A stretch of DNA of 64,000 nucleotides. Origin: Eutreptiella sp. 'Long Island Sound 2002' (lineage: Eukaryota > Euglenozoa > Euglenophyceae > Eutreptiales > Eutreptiaceae). Below, in pieces: positions 27,431 to 37,093 of the stretch. The notes beneath the pieces are model-generated. The model saw nothing but the letters and a program-made list of their open reading frames with translations, did no database searches and had not been told where the DNA came from. Made by a program: the position numbers and the translations under genes. Where the stretch lies: contig OZ038382.1 in assembly GCA_964036045.1 (NCBI GenBank), forward strand, positions 39,448,090 through 39,512,089. Reading direction: 5' to 3'. Within the stretch, counting starts at the first letter, position 1, and each line of letters starts with the position of its first letter.

Positions 27431-30400
27431 GTGCGGTGATGCTTGCCGACACAATATCTCAAAATTGAATTCGTGACTTTCTGTCAAATTGTTGCAGCTC
27501 CCCCTTCAGGGTTCCGGGAAGGCATTAGGCGACAATTTGGAAGGGGCATGTTCCATATTTTTGCAAAAAAGGTTCATTTTGGTACGCCACATTTATTGGA
27601 TTTCCAGGTTGCTGTGTGGTGGTTGGCTGGGCTGTACGCATGCTTTCGTAAAGTGGCACCTTTGGCCCTACCCGTTGAAGTTTTCGCTCTGGTCCACTGC
27701 CACCACACACCCACACTGCCATTGCACCCCCCGCCACCCCCCCGCGCGCGCTCTCTCGCCTCGTCTCGTCAAGCCAGGGCATGGCTGGCTTGGCTTGGCA
27801 TGGTATGGTATGGCTCGGTGTGAGAGTCAGGTGCTTTCATAATGAAATGCGGTGATACTTGCCGACACAATATCTCAAAATCGAATTCAGACTTTCTGTC
27901 AAATTATTGCAGCCCCCCCTTCAGGGTTCCGGGAAGGCATTAGGCCCCAATTTAGAAGGGGCATGTTCCAGATTTTTCCAAAGTAGGTTCATTTTGGTAC
28001 GCCACATTTTTTGGATTTTCAAGTTGCTGCGTGGTGGTTGGCTGGGCTGTACGCATGCTTTCGTAAAGTGGCACCTTTGGCCCTACCCGTTGAAGTTTTC
28101 GCTCTGGTCCACTGCCACCACACACCCACACTGCCATTGCACCCCCCGCCACCCCCCCGCGCGCGCTCGCTCGCCTCGTCTCGTCAAGCCAAGGCATGGC
28201 TGGCTTGGCTTGGCATGGTATGGTATGGCTTGGTGCGAGAGCCAGGTGCTTTCATAATGAAGTGCGGTGCTACTTGCCGACACAATATTACAAAATTGAA
28301 TTCGTGACTTTCTGTCAAATTATTGCAGCTCCCCCTTCAGGGTTCCGGGAAGGCATTAGGCGACAATTTAGAAGGGGCATGTTCCATATTTTTGCAAAAA
28401 AGTTTCATTTTGGTACGCCACATTTATTGGAATTTCAGGTTGCTGCGTGGTGGTTGGCTGGGCTGTACGCATGCTTTCGTAAAGTGGCACCTTTGGCCCT
28501 ACCCGTTGAAGTTTTCGCTCTGGTCCACTGCCACCACACACCCACACTGCCATTGCACCCCCCGCCACCCCCCCGCGCGCGCTCGCTCGCCTCGTCTCGT
28601 CAAGCCAAGGCATGGCTGGCTTGGCTTGGCATGGTATGGTATGGCTTGGTGCGAGAGCCAGGTGCTTTCATAATGAAGTGCGGTGCTACTTGCCGACACA
28701 ATACCTCAAAGTTGAATTCGTGACTTTCTGTCAAGTTATTGCAGCTCCCCCTTCGGGGTTCCGGGAGGGCATTGGGCGACAATTTAGAAGGGGCATGTTC
28801 CATATTTTTGCAAAAAAGGTTCATTTTGGTACGCCACATTTATTGGAATTTCAGGTTGCTGCGTGGTGGTTGGCTGGGCTGTACGCATGCTTTCGTAAAG
28901 CGGCACCTTTGGCCCTACCCGTTGAAGTTTTCGCTCTGGTCCACTGCCACCAAACACCCACACTGCCATTGCACCCCCCGCCACCCCCCCGCGCGCGCTC
29001 GCTCGCCTCGTCTCGTCAAGCCAAGGCATGGCTGGCTTGGCTTGGCATGGTATGGTATTGCTTGGTGCGAGAGCCAGGTGCTTTCATAATGAAGTGCGGT
29101 GCTACTTGCCGACACAATATTACAAAATTGAATTCGTTACTTTCTGTCAAATTATTGCAGCTCCCCCTTCAGGGTTCCGGGAAGGCATTAGGCGACAATT
29201 TAGAAGGGGCATGTTCCATATTTTTGCAAAAAAGGTTCATTTTGGTACGCCACATTTATTGGATTTTCAGGTTGCTGCGTGGTGGTTGGCTGCGCTGTAC
29301 GCATGCTTTCGTAAAGTGGCACCTTTGGCCCTACCCGTTGAAGTTTTCGCTCTGGTCCACTGCCACCACACACCCACACTGCCATTGCACCCCCCTGCCA
29401 CCCCCCCGCGTGCGCTCGCTCGCCTCGTCTCGTCAAGCCAAGGCATGGCTGGCTTGGCTTGGCATGGTATGGTATGGCTTGGTGCGAGAGCCAGGTGCTT
29501 TCATAATGAAGTGCGGTGCTACTTGCCGACACAATATCTCAAAATTGAATTCGAGACTTTCTGTCAAGTTATTGCAGCTCCCCCTTCAGGGTTCCGGGAA
29601 GGCATTAGGCGACAATTTAGAAGGGGCATGTTCCATATTTTTGCAAAAAAGGTTCATTTTGGTACGCCACATGTATTGGAATTTCAGGTTGCTGCGTGGT
29701 GGTTGGCTGGGCTGTACGCATGCTTTCGTAAAGTGGCACGTTTGGCCCTACCCGTTGAAGTTTTCACTCTGGTCCACTGCCACCACACACCCACACTGCC
29801 ATTGCACCCCCCGCCACCCCCCCGCGCGCGCTCGCTCGCCTCGTCTCGTCAAGCCAAGGCATGGCTCCCTTGGCTTGGCATGGTATGGTATGGCTCGGTG
29901 TGAGAGCCAGGTGCTTTCATAATGAAGTGCGGTGATGCTTGCCGACACAATATCTCAAAATTGAATTCGTGACTTTCTGTCAAATTATTGCAGCTCCCCC
30001 TTCAGGGTTCCGGGAAGGCATTAGGCGACAATTTAGAAGGGGCATGTTCCATATTTTTGCAAAAAAGTTTCATTTTGGTACGCCACATTTTTTGGATTTC
30101 CAGGTTGCTGCGTGGTGGTTGGCTGGGCTGTACGCATGCTTTCGTAAAGTGGCACCTTTGGCCCTACCCGTTGAAGTTTTCGCTCTGGTCCACTGCCACC
30201 ACACACCCACACTGCCATTGCACCCCCCGCCACCCCCCCGCGCGCGCTCTCTCGCCTCGTCTCGTCAAGCCAGGGCATGGCTGGCTTGGCTTGGCATGGT
30301 ATGGTATGGCTCGGTGTGAGAGCCAGGTGCTTTCATAATGAAGTGCGGTGATACTTGCCGACACAATATCTCAAAATTGAATTCGTGACTTTCTGTCAAA

Positions 30401-33170
30401 TTGTTGCAGCTCCCCCTTCAGGGTTCCGGGAAGGCATGAGGCGACAATTTAGAAGGGGCATGTTCCATATTTTTGCAAAAAATTTTCATTTTGGTACGCC
30501 ACATTTATTGGATTTCCAGGTTGCTGCGTGGTGGTTGGCTGGGCTGTACGCATGCTTTCGTAAAGTGGCACCTTTGGCCCTACCCGTTGAAGTTTTCGGT
30601 CTGGTCCACTGCCACCACACACCCACACTGCCATTGCACCCCCCGCCACCCCCCCGCGCGCGCTCTCTCGCCTCGTCTCGTCAAGCCAGGGCATGGCTGG
30701 CTTGGCTTGGCATCGTATGGTATGGCTCGGTGTGAGAGTCAGGTGCTTTCATAATGAAATGCGGTGATACTTGCCGACACAATATCTCAAAATCGAATTC
30801 AGACTTTCTGTCAAATTATTGCAGCTCCCCCTTCAGGGTTCCGGGAAGGCATTAGGCGACAATTGAGAAGGGGCATGTTCCATATTTTTGCAAAGTAGGT
30901 TCATTTTGGTACGCCACATTTTTTGGATCTTCAGGTTGCTGCGTGGTGGTTGGCTGGGCTGTACGCATGCTTTCGTAAAGTGGCACCTTTGGCCCTACCC
31001 GTTGAAGTTTTCGCTCTGGTCCACTGCCACCACACACCCACACTGCCATTGCACCCCCCGCCACCCCCCCGCGCGCGCTCGCTCGCCTCGTCTCGTCAAG
31101 CCAAGGCATGGCTGGCTTGGCTTGGCATGGTATGGTATGGCTTGGTGCGAGAGCCAGGTGCTTTCATAATGAAGTGCGGTGCTACTTGCCGACACAATAT
31201 CTCAAAATTGAATTCGTGACTTTCTGTCAAACTGTTGCAGCTCCCTATTCAGGGTTCCGGGAAGGCATTAGGCGACAATTTAGAAGGGGCATGTTCCATA
31301 TTTTTGCAAAAAAGGTTGATTTTGGTACGCCACATTTATTGGATTTTCAGGTTGCTGCGTGGTGGTTGGCTGGGCTGTACGCATGCTTTCGTAAAGTGGC
31401 ACCTTTGGCCCTACCCGTTGAAGTTTTGGCTCTGGTCCACTGCCACCACACACCCACACTGCCATTGCACCCCCCGCCACCCCCCCGCGCGCGCTCGCTC
31501 GCCTCGTCTCGTCAAGCCAAGGCATGGCTGGCTTGGCCTTGCATGGTATGGTATGGCTCGGTGTGAGAGCCAGGTGCTTTCATAATGAAGTGCGGTGATG
31601 CTTGCCGACACAATATCTCAAAATTGAATTCGTGACTTTCTGTCACATTATTGCAGCTCCCCCTTCAGGGTTCCGGGAAGGCATTAGGCGACAATTTAGA
31701 AGGGACATGTTCCATATTTTTGCAAAAAAGTTTCATTTTGGTACGCCACATTTATTGGATTTCCAGGTTGCTGCGTGTTGGTTGGCTGGGCTGTACGCAT
31801 GCTTTCGTAAAGTGGCACCTTTGGCCCTACCCGTTGAAGTTTTCGCTCTGGTCCACTGCCACCACACACCCACACTGCCATTGCAAGCCCCCGCCACCCC
31901 CCCGCGCGCGCTCTCTCGCCTCGTCTCGTCACGCCAGGGCATGGCTGGCTTGGCTTGGCATGGTATGGTATGGCTCGGTGTGAGAGCCAGGTGCTTTCAT
32001 AATGAAGTGCGGTGATGCTTGCCGACACAATATCTCAAAATTGAATTCGTGACTTTCTGTCAAATTGTTGCAGCTCCCCCTTCAGGGTTCCGGGAAGGCA
32101 TTAGGCGACAATTTAGAAGGGGCATGTTCCATATTTTTGCAAAAAAGTTTCATTTTGGTACGCCACATTTATTGGTTTTTCAGGTTGCTGCGTGGTGGTT
32201 GGCTGGGCTGTACGCATGCTTTCGTAAAGTGGCACCTTTGGCCCTACCTGTTGAAGTTTTTGCTCTTGTCCACTGCCACCACACACCCACACTGCCATTG
32301 CACCCCCCGCCACCCCCCCCCGCGCGCTCTCTCGGCTCGTCTCGTCAACCCAAGGCATGGCTGGCTTGGCTTGGCATGGTATGGTATGGCTCGGTGTGAG
32401 AGCCAGGTGCTTTCATAATGAAGTGCGGTGATGCTTGCCGACACAATATCTCAAAATTGAATTCGTGACTTTCTGTCAAATTGTTGCAGCTCCCCCTTCA
32501 GGGTTCCCGGAAGGCATTAGGCGACAATTTAGAAGGGGCATGTTCCATATTTTTGCAAAAAAGGTTCATTTTGGTACGCCACATTTATTGGAATTTCAGG
32601 TTGCTGCGTGGTGGTTGGCTGGGCTGTACGCATGCTTTACGAAAGTGGCACCTTTGGCCCTACCCGTTGAAGTTTTCGCTCTGGTCCACTGCCACCACAC
32701 ACCCAGACTGCCATTGCACCCCCCTTCACCCCCCCGCGCGCGCTCGCTCGCCTCGTCTCGTCAAGCCAAGGCATGGCTGGCTTGGCTTGGCATGGTATGG
32801 TATGGCTTGGTGCGAGAGCCAGGTGCTTTCATAATGAAGTGCGGTGCTACTTGCCGATACAATATCTCAAAATTGAATTCGTGACTTTCTGTCAAGTTAT
32901 TGCAGCTCCCCCTTCAGGGTTCCGGGAAGGCATTGGGCGACAATTTAGAAGGGGCATGTTCCATATTTTAGCCAAAAAGTTTCATTTTGGTACGCCACAT
33001 TTATTGGATTTTCAGGTTGCTGCGTGGTGGTTGGCTGGGCTGTACGCATGCCTTCGTAAAGTGGCACCTTTGGCCCTACCCGTTGAAGTTTTCGCTCTGG
33101 TCCACTGCCACCACACACCCACACTGCCATTGCACCCCCCGCCACCCCCCCGCGCGCGCTCTCTCGCCTC

Positions 33171-33175
33171 GTCTC
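33171..33175. other. Target site duplication, left copy (GTCTC)
   Basis: GTCTC immediately precedes the left LTR and matches the five bases after the right LTR. In intact monomers this site is single, within CCTCGTCTCGTCAAGCC. Confidence 0.93.
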
Positions 33176-33680
33176 TGTAAGTGCAGCTTACGATTGTCTT
33201 GTAAGTGCAAGGTCTATTGTTTGTTTCCTTTTCTCGGGTCTCTTGAGTTGCCTTGATTGGCAAAGCCTGCTGCTTGTTTGCTTGCTTGTTTCACCCGGTG
33301 CCTGCTGGTTTTACCGGAAGCCAAAACACTCCTCAAAGCAGTACATGCAAGACACCCATATCGCACGGCGGTAACGTACAAGAGTCAAATATGTCGTGAA
33401 CCGGATCCAGTCACAGTAGCAGTGTTGTTGGTAGCACCAAAAGCAGCAATGACGGCAAGAGACAATTCAAGGGCTCATCATACCCTATATAAATACATAG
33501 CATCAGGGGCTGAATTGTCCTGCGGGAATACTATGCACGCATTGAAAGGTCGCAAATATTATGCGTGCACCGTGGAGCGCTCACAGAAAAGGCGAGAAAT
33601 TATGGTCACTATTACCCGGCGCGACCTCTGTAGACTAGCGCTTCTGTCGCTAAAGGTAGCGTTTGACGGCCGCAGTTACA
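33176..33680 (-). repeat. Left LTR (3' LTR in element orientation)
   Basis: It is 505 bases, co-linear with 36584-37088 at an offset of 3408 and without indels. It differs at 33316 (G/A), 33363 (G/C), 33402 (C/G), 33418-33419 (AG/GA), 33488 (T/A) and 33654 (A/T), left base given first. It begins directly after the target site, so only part of the 17-base repeat found at the other LTR boundary is kept. A plus-strand frame through this LTR is not supported as a gene. Confidence 0.95.
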
Positions 33681-33690
33681 CCCCCCTACC
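33681..33690 (-). promoter_or_regulatory. Putative polypurine tract next to the 3' LTR
   Basis: On the minus strand the ten bases before the LTR read GGTAGGGGGG, then TGTAAC begins the LTR. A purine-rich stretch at this spot is where plus-strand priming occurs in LTR elements, and it sets the orientation. It is short and has one T, so the call is moderate. Confidence 0.6.
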
Positions 33691-33810
33691 AGGACTTACC
33701 CACGGGTGTAAGGCCGATACCCACAGAGTAGCGAGGCCGGCAAACGTGGCACTCACATGCACATGTAAGGGGTTTACCACTGCTTGTCCCCCAAATTAGA
33801 GGCAATCGCA

Positions 33811-33860
33811 AATTGAATTGAATTGAACAATTGAATTGAAGAAATTGAAACAAATTGAAC
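33811..33860. repeat. Imperfect (AATTG)n microsatellite
   Basis: AATTGAATTGAATTG followed by interrupted copies extends over about 50 bases. Confidence 0.85.
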
Positions 33861-33943
33861 GCAAAGGCTCCGACCAAGGGCAAGCCCGCCTCAAGTCGTC
33901 GAATAGAACGCATAGGGTTCGTTCACTCCATGCCAGTACAACA

Positions 33944-33979
33944 TTGTACTGTATTGTATTGTATTGTATTGTATTGTAC
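33944..33979. repeat. (TTGTA)n microsatellite
   Basis: About seven 5-base units, the first one or two imperfect (TTGTACTGTATTG). It lies about 80 bases from the AATTG repeat. Confidence 0.9.
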
Positions 33980-34741
33980 AACATGGTTATTCTGTACACC
34001 ACGTATTTCAACTACTCCTTAAACCGCATGACTCAAGACATCATCAGTCTGGCACAGTCCCACGACCTCTATGTCTCATTTGCATGTCCACTGTGGCGTG
34101 GTGTCACTCCAAAACCGAAGGACGCATGGAGCTCACTGTGGCATTAGGAGCACCTGTGACGCGTAGGGTTGGTATGTGTGCCTGTTCTGGTCATGTTGTC
34201 ACCTATAAGGACCTTGATGTGAGTGGTCGAGTGAATTGGTCATGTAGCGCCATGTCAAAGACACTTCAAGTCCCTCAACCCCACGTCCCTAGGTATTGGA
34301 CACTGTTACCACAGACTTGTGTGTAGCGTGCGGCGTCACTCCACTGAAGGAAGAAAATGGTCTCAATTCCGAGAAACGAGACATGGACGCACCCAACTGG
34401 GTCGTAGTAGTGTTGCTGAAGCTCGAGGCTACTGCCCATGCTCCCCAATTTTCACCCTTCCCACACAGCTTACCACCTTCGATATTTACAAAGGTTATTT
34501 CATACATACATAGAGGGAGGCGGTGGAGCGTCATTGGGCAAAGCCAAAATCAAAACTTCATCTGGCTTCCCAACACTCCTGTAGTTCTGGCGCCAACAAA
34601 TATATATAGAAATGAAGAGAGAGATGGTAGAGAGATGACCACAGGCATCAAAACGAATAGGGCTGCGCGCTGTTGAGCGCATGCTTGACGGCGCATGAAG
34701 AGCACTCCAAGCTCTTGAGTCCACGACAAGGCTATGCTGTC

Positions 34742-35110
34742 GCCTGACGCGCAGTTTTCTGACTGGCGTTCACGGCTGGTTGCCCTTCGCTGCGACGCGC
34801 TGATGCTGGAGACTGTTGCCCTTCGCTGGGACCCGCGGATGCTGGAAGCCGTTGCCTGACGCGCAGTACTCCTGACTGGCGTCTACGGCTGGTTGCCCTT
34901 TGCTGGGACCCGCTGATGCTGGAAGCCGTTGGCGTTTTACGGCTGGTTGCCCTTCGCTGGGACGCGCTGATGCTGGACGCCGTTGCCTGACGCGCAGTTT
35001 TCTGACTGGCGTTTACGGCTGGTCGCCCTTCGCTGGGACGCGCTGATGCGTGAAGCTGTGGCCTGACGCGCAGTACTCCTGACTGGCGTTTATGGCTGGT
35101 CGCCCACCTC
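34742..35110. repeat. Degenerate minisatellite, about 76-bp unit, just downstream of the coding frame
   Basis: Units begin GCCTGACGCGCAGT at about 34742, 34854, 34985 and 35062. They contain GACTGGCGTTTACGGCTGG and CTTCGCTGGGACGCGCTGATG. Two incomplete inserts (near 34818 and 34931) break the spacing. The block ends 8 bases from the stop codon at 35119, so it would lie in the 3' untranslated part of the element transcript. The sequence is unrelated to the 416-bp satellite. Confidence 0.85.
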
Positions 35111-35118
35111 TTGCTGGC

Positions 35119-36564
35119 TTAGCGACGCTTTGATTGCTTGGACTTGCGCTTGTTTTTGCTGGAAGATGGCACGGTCTGAAAGTCTCGAAGGATCGATGTC
35201 AACTCCTTCGCCCACCAGTACTCTAGGCAAGTTGTTTGCTCCTCATTCACCAATTGTTGGCACGAATGGTTGCTTGGCAACTCACTGGTCAAGAGGCAAT
35301 AAGCAAGGCCACGAATACACAAAGGCTTGTCCTGTAATTCTTCTGCGTGGGTAATCTTTCCCACGACTCTCTCAAAGAGGTCTTCAGAAATCCAGTTGTT
35401 ACCGAAGTACAAACCCTGCACCATGTTTTTCGTGAACCTCTTAAAAAAGGCACCCTTGTACGGTAGCAACGCTCTTGTGAGTTCCTTGTTTTTGACCGAA
35501 TGTGTAGCACCTTGAACATAAAAGTTCGACAGACAGTCCTCGTACTCAGGACGCCACCAGTCATCAGTGCGTGTCGCTTCGCGAACTTCGGTGCCGGTCA
35601 CTTCAAGAGCTTCGGTGCCTGTCAGCTCAAGAACGTTTTCTGGTCTGGACACTGGTTCTTCGTCACTGTCCTCCCGTGCAACCACATACTCCTGATCAAG
35701 AATTTTCTCCGCTGCCCAACACCAGGCTTGTGATTCTGACCATCGAGGATAAGCATGCCTGAGGCGCACCCTTTCAGTAGGAGCTAGTTGCACCCAGACA
35801 GTTTGGTTGGAGGACTCATACCAGGCTTGTCGATCAGAGTAACCTTCAGACTCCTTCAAATATTGTAACATCACCTCTCGCCAGTTTGTTTGACTCACCA
35901 CTTCGGGGACTTCGGCGTTCCAGGCCTGTTGAGACGCTTGTTCGGGCCCTGTAACCAACACGGTAAGGACCTTCTGAGCCTCGTACCATGGAACCACGTC
36001 TTCCGACTCAAAATCGATAGTTAATTCCAGCGCAGCTGCAGAAAGCTGGCAGGAGGTCTTGGCATTTCTTGTCACCTGTGGCGCCCGCTGAAGGAGAGAC
36101 ACTGGTTCGTCCACTTCTGTTTCATCACAATCCGAACGAACGAAATGTTCAGGGAAGTAAGGCGCGGGTTGAGACAGGGGCACTGGTTGTAACGGCGCCT
36201 GAGTCAAGGCTCTTGCATGGGCCAACAACGCAATAGGCTCCTGTGTGAGATCTTCGTCGCAATCTGGCCTTTTTTCTATTCCTTCTGGCTGTTTTCTGTT
36301 ACGGCGACGCTGCGCGCCTGGGAGACGACGTTGTGTCTTGTCTGGCTCTGCACCAACATTGTTTCCTTCATCCGAATCCTGGCTGACCTTCAAAACACTT
36401 CCTTTGTCTCCGTACGTCGGATGAGCGTCAGCTTGTCCAGAAGCACCTTCGGAGTGCACATTCGGCAGTGCCGCACCAGCACCCGAATTTGGACAACGCT
36501 TGGCGCTTGAACCAAAGCGCTTGAACCAGGTCTTCCACCACTTAGACTTGGAACTTGATATCAT
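35119..36564 (-). CDS. Uncharacterised 481-residue protein of the LTR element (gag-like position)
   Basis: This is the only long frame in the element. The first ATG is at 36564 and TAA ends at 35119. The frame is open upstream to 36618 but has no earlier ATG. I do not recognise a family. Residues 7-17 are basic and aromatic (KSKWWKTWFKRF region) and 76-99 are strongly basic. Residues 99-114 and 143-158 are an acidic repeat of the form R-x-D-C-D-E...E-P-[IV]-x-L-L. A Q-A-W motif occurs at 213, 246 and 279, exactly 33 apart. Residues 309-332 are three 8-residue repeats built on LTGTE. Residues 335-463 look globular, and 467-481 form a Lys/Arg/Ser tail. There is no CCHC knuckle, no protease DSG/DTG and no polymerase YxDD. 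Position and basic ends would suit a nucleic-acid-binding gag, but a captured host gene is equally possible. The frame is intact, so it may be functional. Confidence 0.7.
   Translation of the reverse strand: MISSSKSKWWKTWFKRFGSSAKRCPNSGAGAALPNVHSEGASGQADAHPTYGDKGSVLKVSQDSDEGNNVGAEPDKTQRRLPGAQRRRNRKQPEGIEKRPDCDEDLTQEPIALLAHARALTQAPLQPVPLSQPAPYFPEHFVRSDCDETEVDEPVSLLQRAPQVTRNAKTSCQLSAAALELTIDFESEDVVPWYEAQKVLTVLVTGPEQASQQAWNAEVPEVVSQTNWREVMLQYLKESEGYSDRQAWYESSNQTVWVQLAPTERVRLRHAYPRWSESQAWCWAAEKILDQEYVVAREDSDEEPVSRPENVLELTGTEALEVTGTEVREATRTDDWWRPEYEDCLSNFYVQGATHSVKNKELTRALLPYKGAFFKRFTKNMVQGLYFGNNWISEDLFERVVGKITHAEELQDKPLCIRGLAYCLLTSELPSNHSCQQLVNEEQTTCLEYWWAKELTSILRDFQTVPSSSKNKRKSKQSKRR
35573..35644 (-). 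repeat. Three 24-bp tandem repeats within the coding frame
   Basis: Successive 24-base units (plus strand starting GTCGCTTC, GTCACTTC and GTCAGCTC) encode eight-residue repeats around residues 308-331 of the protein. The frame is preserved, so copy number can change without a frameshift. They lie between the tryptophan-repeat part and the C-terminal globular part, probably as a linker. Confidence 0.75.
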
Positions 36565-36576
36565 TTGATGACTTGA

Positions 36577-36617
36577 ATTGTCTTGTAAGTGCAGCTTACG
36601 ATTGTCTTGTAAGTGCA
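36577..36617. repeat. 17-bp direct repeat straddling the LTR/interior boundary
   Basis: ATTGTCTTGTAAGTGCA occurs at 36577-36593 and 36601-36617, 24 bases apart. The first copy crosses the LTR edge at 36584; the second lies fully inside the LTR. This is where a tRNA primer site would be expected. No convincing 18-base match starting TGG is visible there; the nearest resemblance is TGATATCAAG on the minus strand around 36554-36563. Confidence 0.8.
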
Positions 36618-37088
36618 AGGTCTATTGTTTGTTTCCTTTTCTCGGGTCTCTTGAGTTGCCTTGATTGGCAAAGCCTGCTGCTTGTTTGCTTGCTTGTTTC
36701 ACCCGGTGCCTGCTGGTTTTACCAGAAGCCAAAACACTCCTCAAAGCAGTACATGCAAGACACCCATATCCCACGGCGGTAACGTACAAGAGTCAAATAT
36801 GTCGTGAACGGGATCCAGTCACAGTGACAGTGTTGTTGGTAGCACCAAAAGCAGCAATGACGGCAAGAGACAATTCAAGGGCTCATCATACCCTAAATAA
36901 ATACATAGCATCAGGGGCTGAATTGTCCTGCGGGAATACTATGCACGCATTGAAAGGTCGCAAATATTATGCGTGCACCGTGGAGCGCTCACAGAAAAGG
37001 CGAGAAATTATGGTCACTATTACCCGGCGCGACCTCTGTAGACTAGCGCTTCTGTCGCTAATGGTAGCGTTTGACGGCCGCAGTTACA
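36584..37088 (-). repeat. Right LTR (5' LTR in element orientation)
   Basis: This partner of the left LTR would drive transcription leftward into the coding frame. Its inner edge lies only 20 bases upstream of the first ATG of that frame, so the untranslated leader outside the LTR is very short. The frame itself stays open without an ATG into the LTR as far as 36618. Confidence 0.95.
36894..36903 (-). promoter_or_regulatory. Possible TATA-like motif in the 5' LTR
   Basis: The minus strand reads TATTTATTTA about 185 bases into the LTR. The same place in the other LTR (33486-33495) reads TATTTATATA, a better match, so one LTR has changed at this base. The position suits a U3 promoter, but no start site is known. 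Confidence 0.35.
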
Positions 37089-37093
37089 GTCTC
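37089..37093. other. Target site duplication, right copy (GTCTC)
   Basis: These five bases follow the right LTR and match 33171-33175. The following GTCAAGCCAGGG resumes the monomer in exact phase. Confidence 0.93.

Larger units (their letters stand above)
1..33175. repeat. Satellite array, left arm (416-bp monomer, about 80 copies)
   Basis: The same sequence recurs head to tail every 415-418 bases without a break. The ATG opening the pentanucleotide block falls at 346, 763, 1179, 1595, 2426, 3258 and so on to 32773, giving a mean period of about 415.7. Copies differ mostly by scattered substitutions, with small indels in the A-run, the C-run and the CG run. The array is already under way at base 1 and stops at 33175 only because an LTR element is inserted there. 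All copies are in the same orientation. Frames of 80-175 codons occur in nearly every copy on both strands but overlap one another and shift frame from unit to unit, so I do not call genes. The role is unknown; a centromeric or other heterochromatic satellite is the natural inference. Confidence 0.98.
33691..34741. other. Element interior without a recognised gene
   Basis: About 1 kb between the minisatellite and the 3' LTR. Short open frames exist on both strands (for example plus 34296-34676 and minus 34289-34534), but none shows a recognisable motif. It contains two pentanucleotide microsatellites. It may be the remnant of a lost pol region or an untranslated region; nothing in the sequence decides this. 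Confidence 0.6.
33176..37088 (-). mobile_element. Non-autonomous LTR retrotransposon (3913 bp), unclassified
   Basis: Two direct repeats of 505 bases, each starting TGTAAGTGCA and ending CAGTTACA, bound a 2903-base interior. The whole is flanked by GTCTC on both sides (33171-33175 and 37089-37093), and the satellite reads through cleanly if the element is removed. TG...CA ends and a 5-base duplication are the standard marks of integrase-mediated LTR insertion. Orientation is minus: a purine tract abuts the left LTR, and the only long frame runs right to left. The interior encodes no visible reverse transcriptase, RNase H, integrase or protease, so movement would need enzymes from a partner element. 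Seven LTR mismatches in 505 bases (1.4%) suggest a fairly young insertion. Confidence 0.93.

Noticed and set aside
28612-29922. 436-codon open frame in the satellite
   Set aside because: It runs through about three monomers in different phases and overlaps open frames on both strands. It is a by-product of stop-poor repeats and local indels, with no domain.
33257-33799. 180-codon plus-strand frame starting in the left LTR
   Set aside because: It lies within the LTR, opposite to element orientation, and the right LTR copy (36665-37168) runs into satellite. No recognisable motif.
34296-34676. 126-codon plus-strand frame in the element interior
   Set aside because: No known motif, antisense to the element's gene, and overlapped by other short frames on both strands.
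33176-37088. DNA transposon or inverted-repeat element
   Set aside because: The 505-base terminal repeats are direct, not inverted, with TG...CA ends and a 5-base target duplication.
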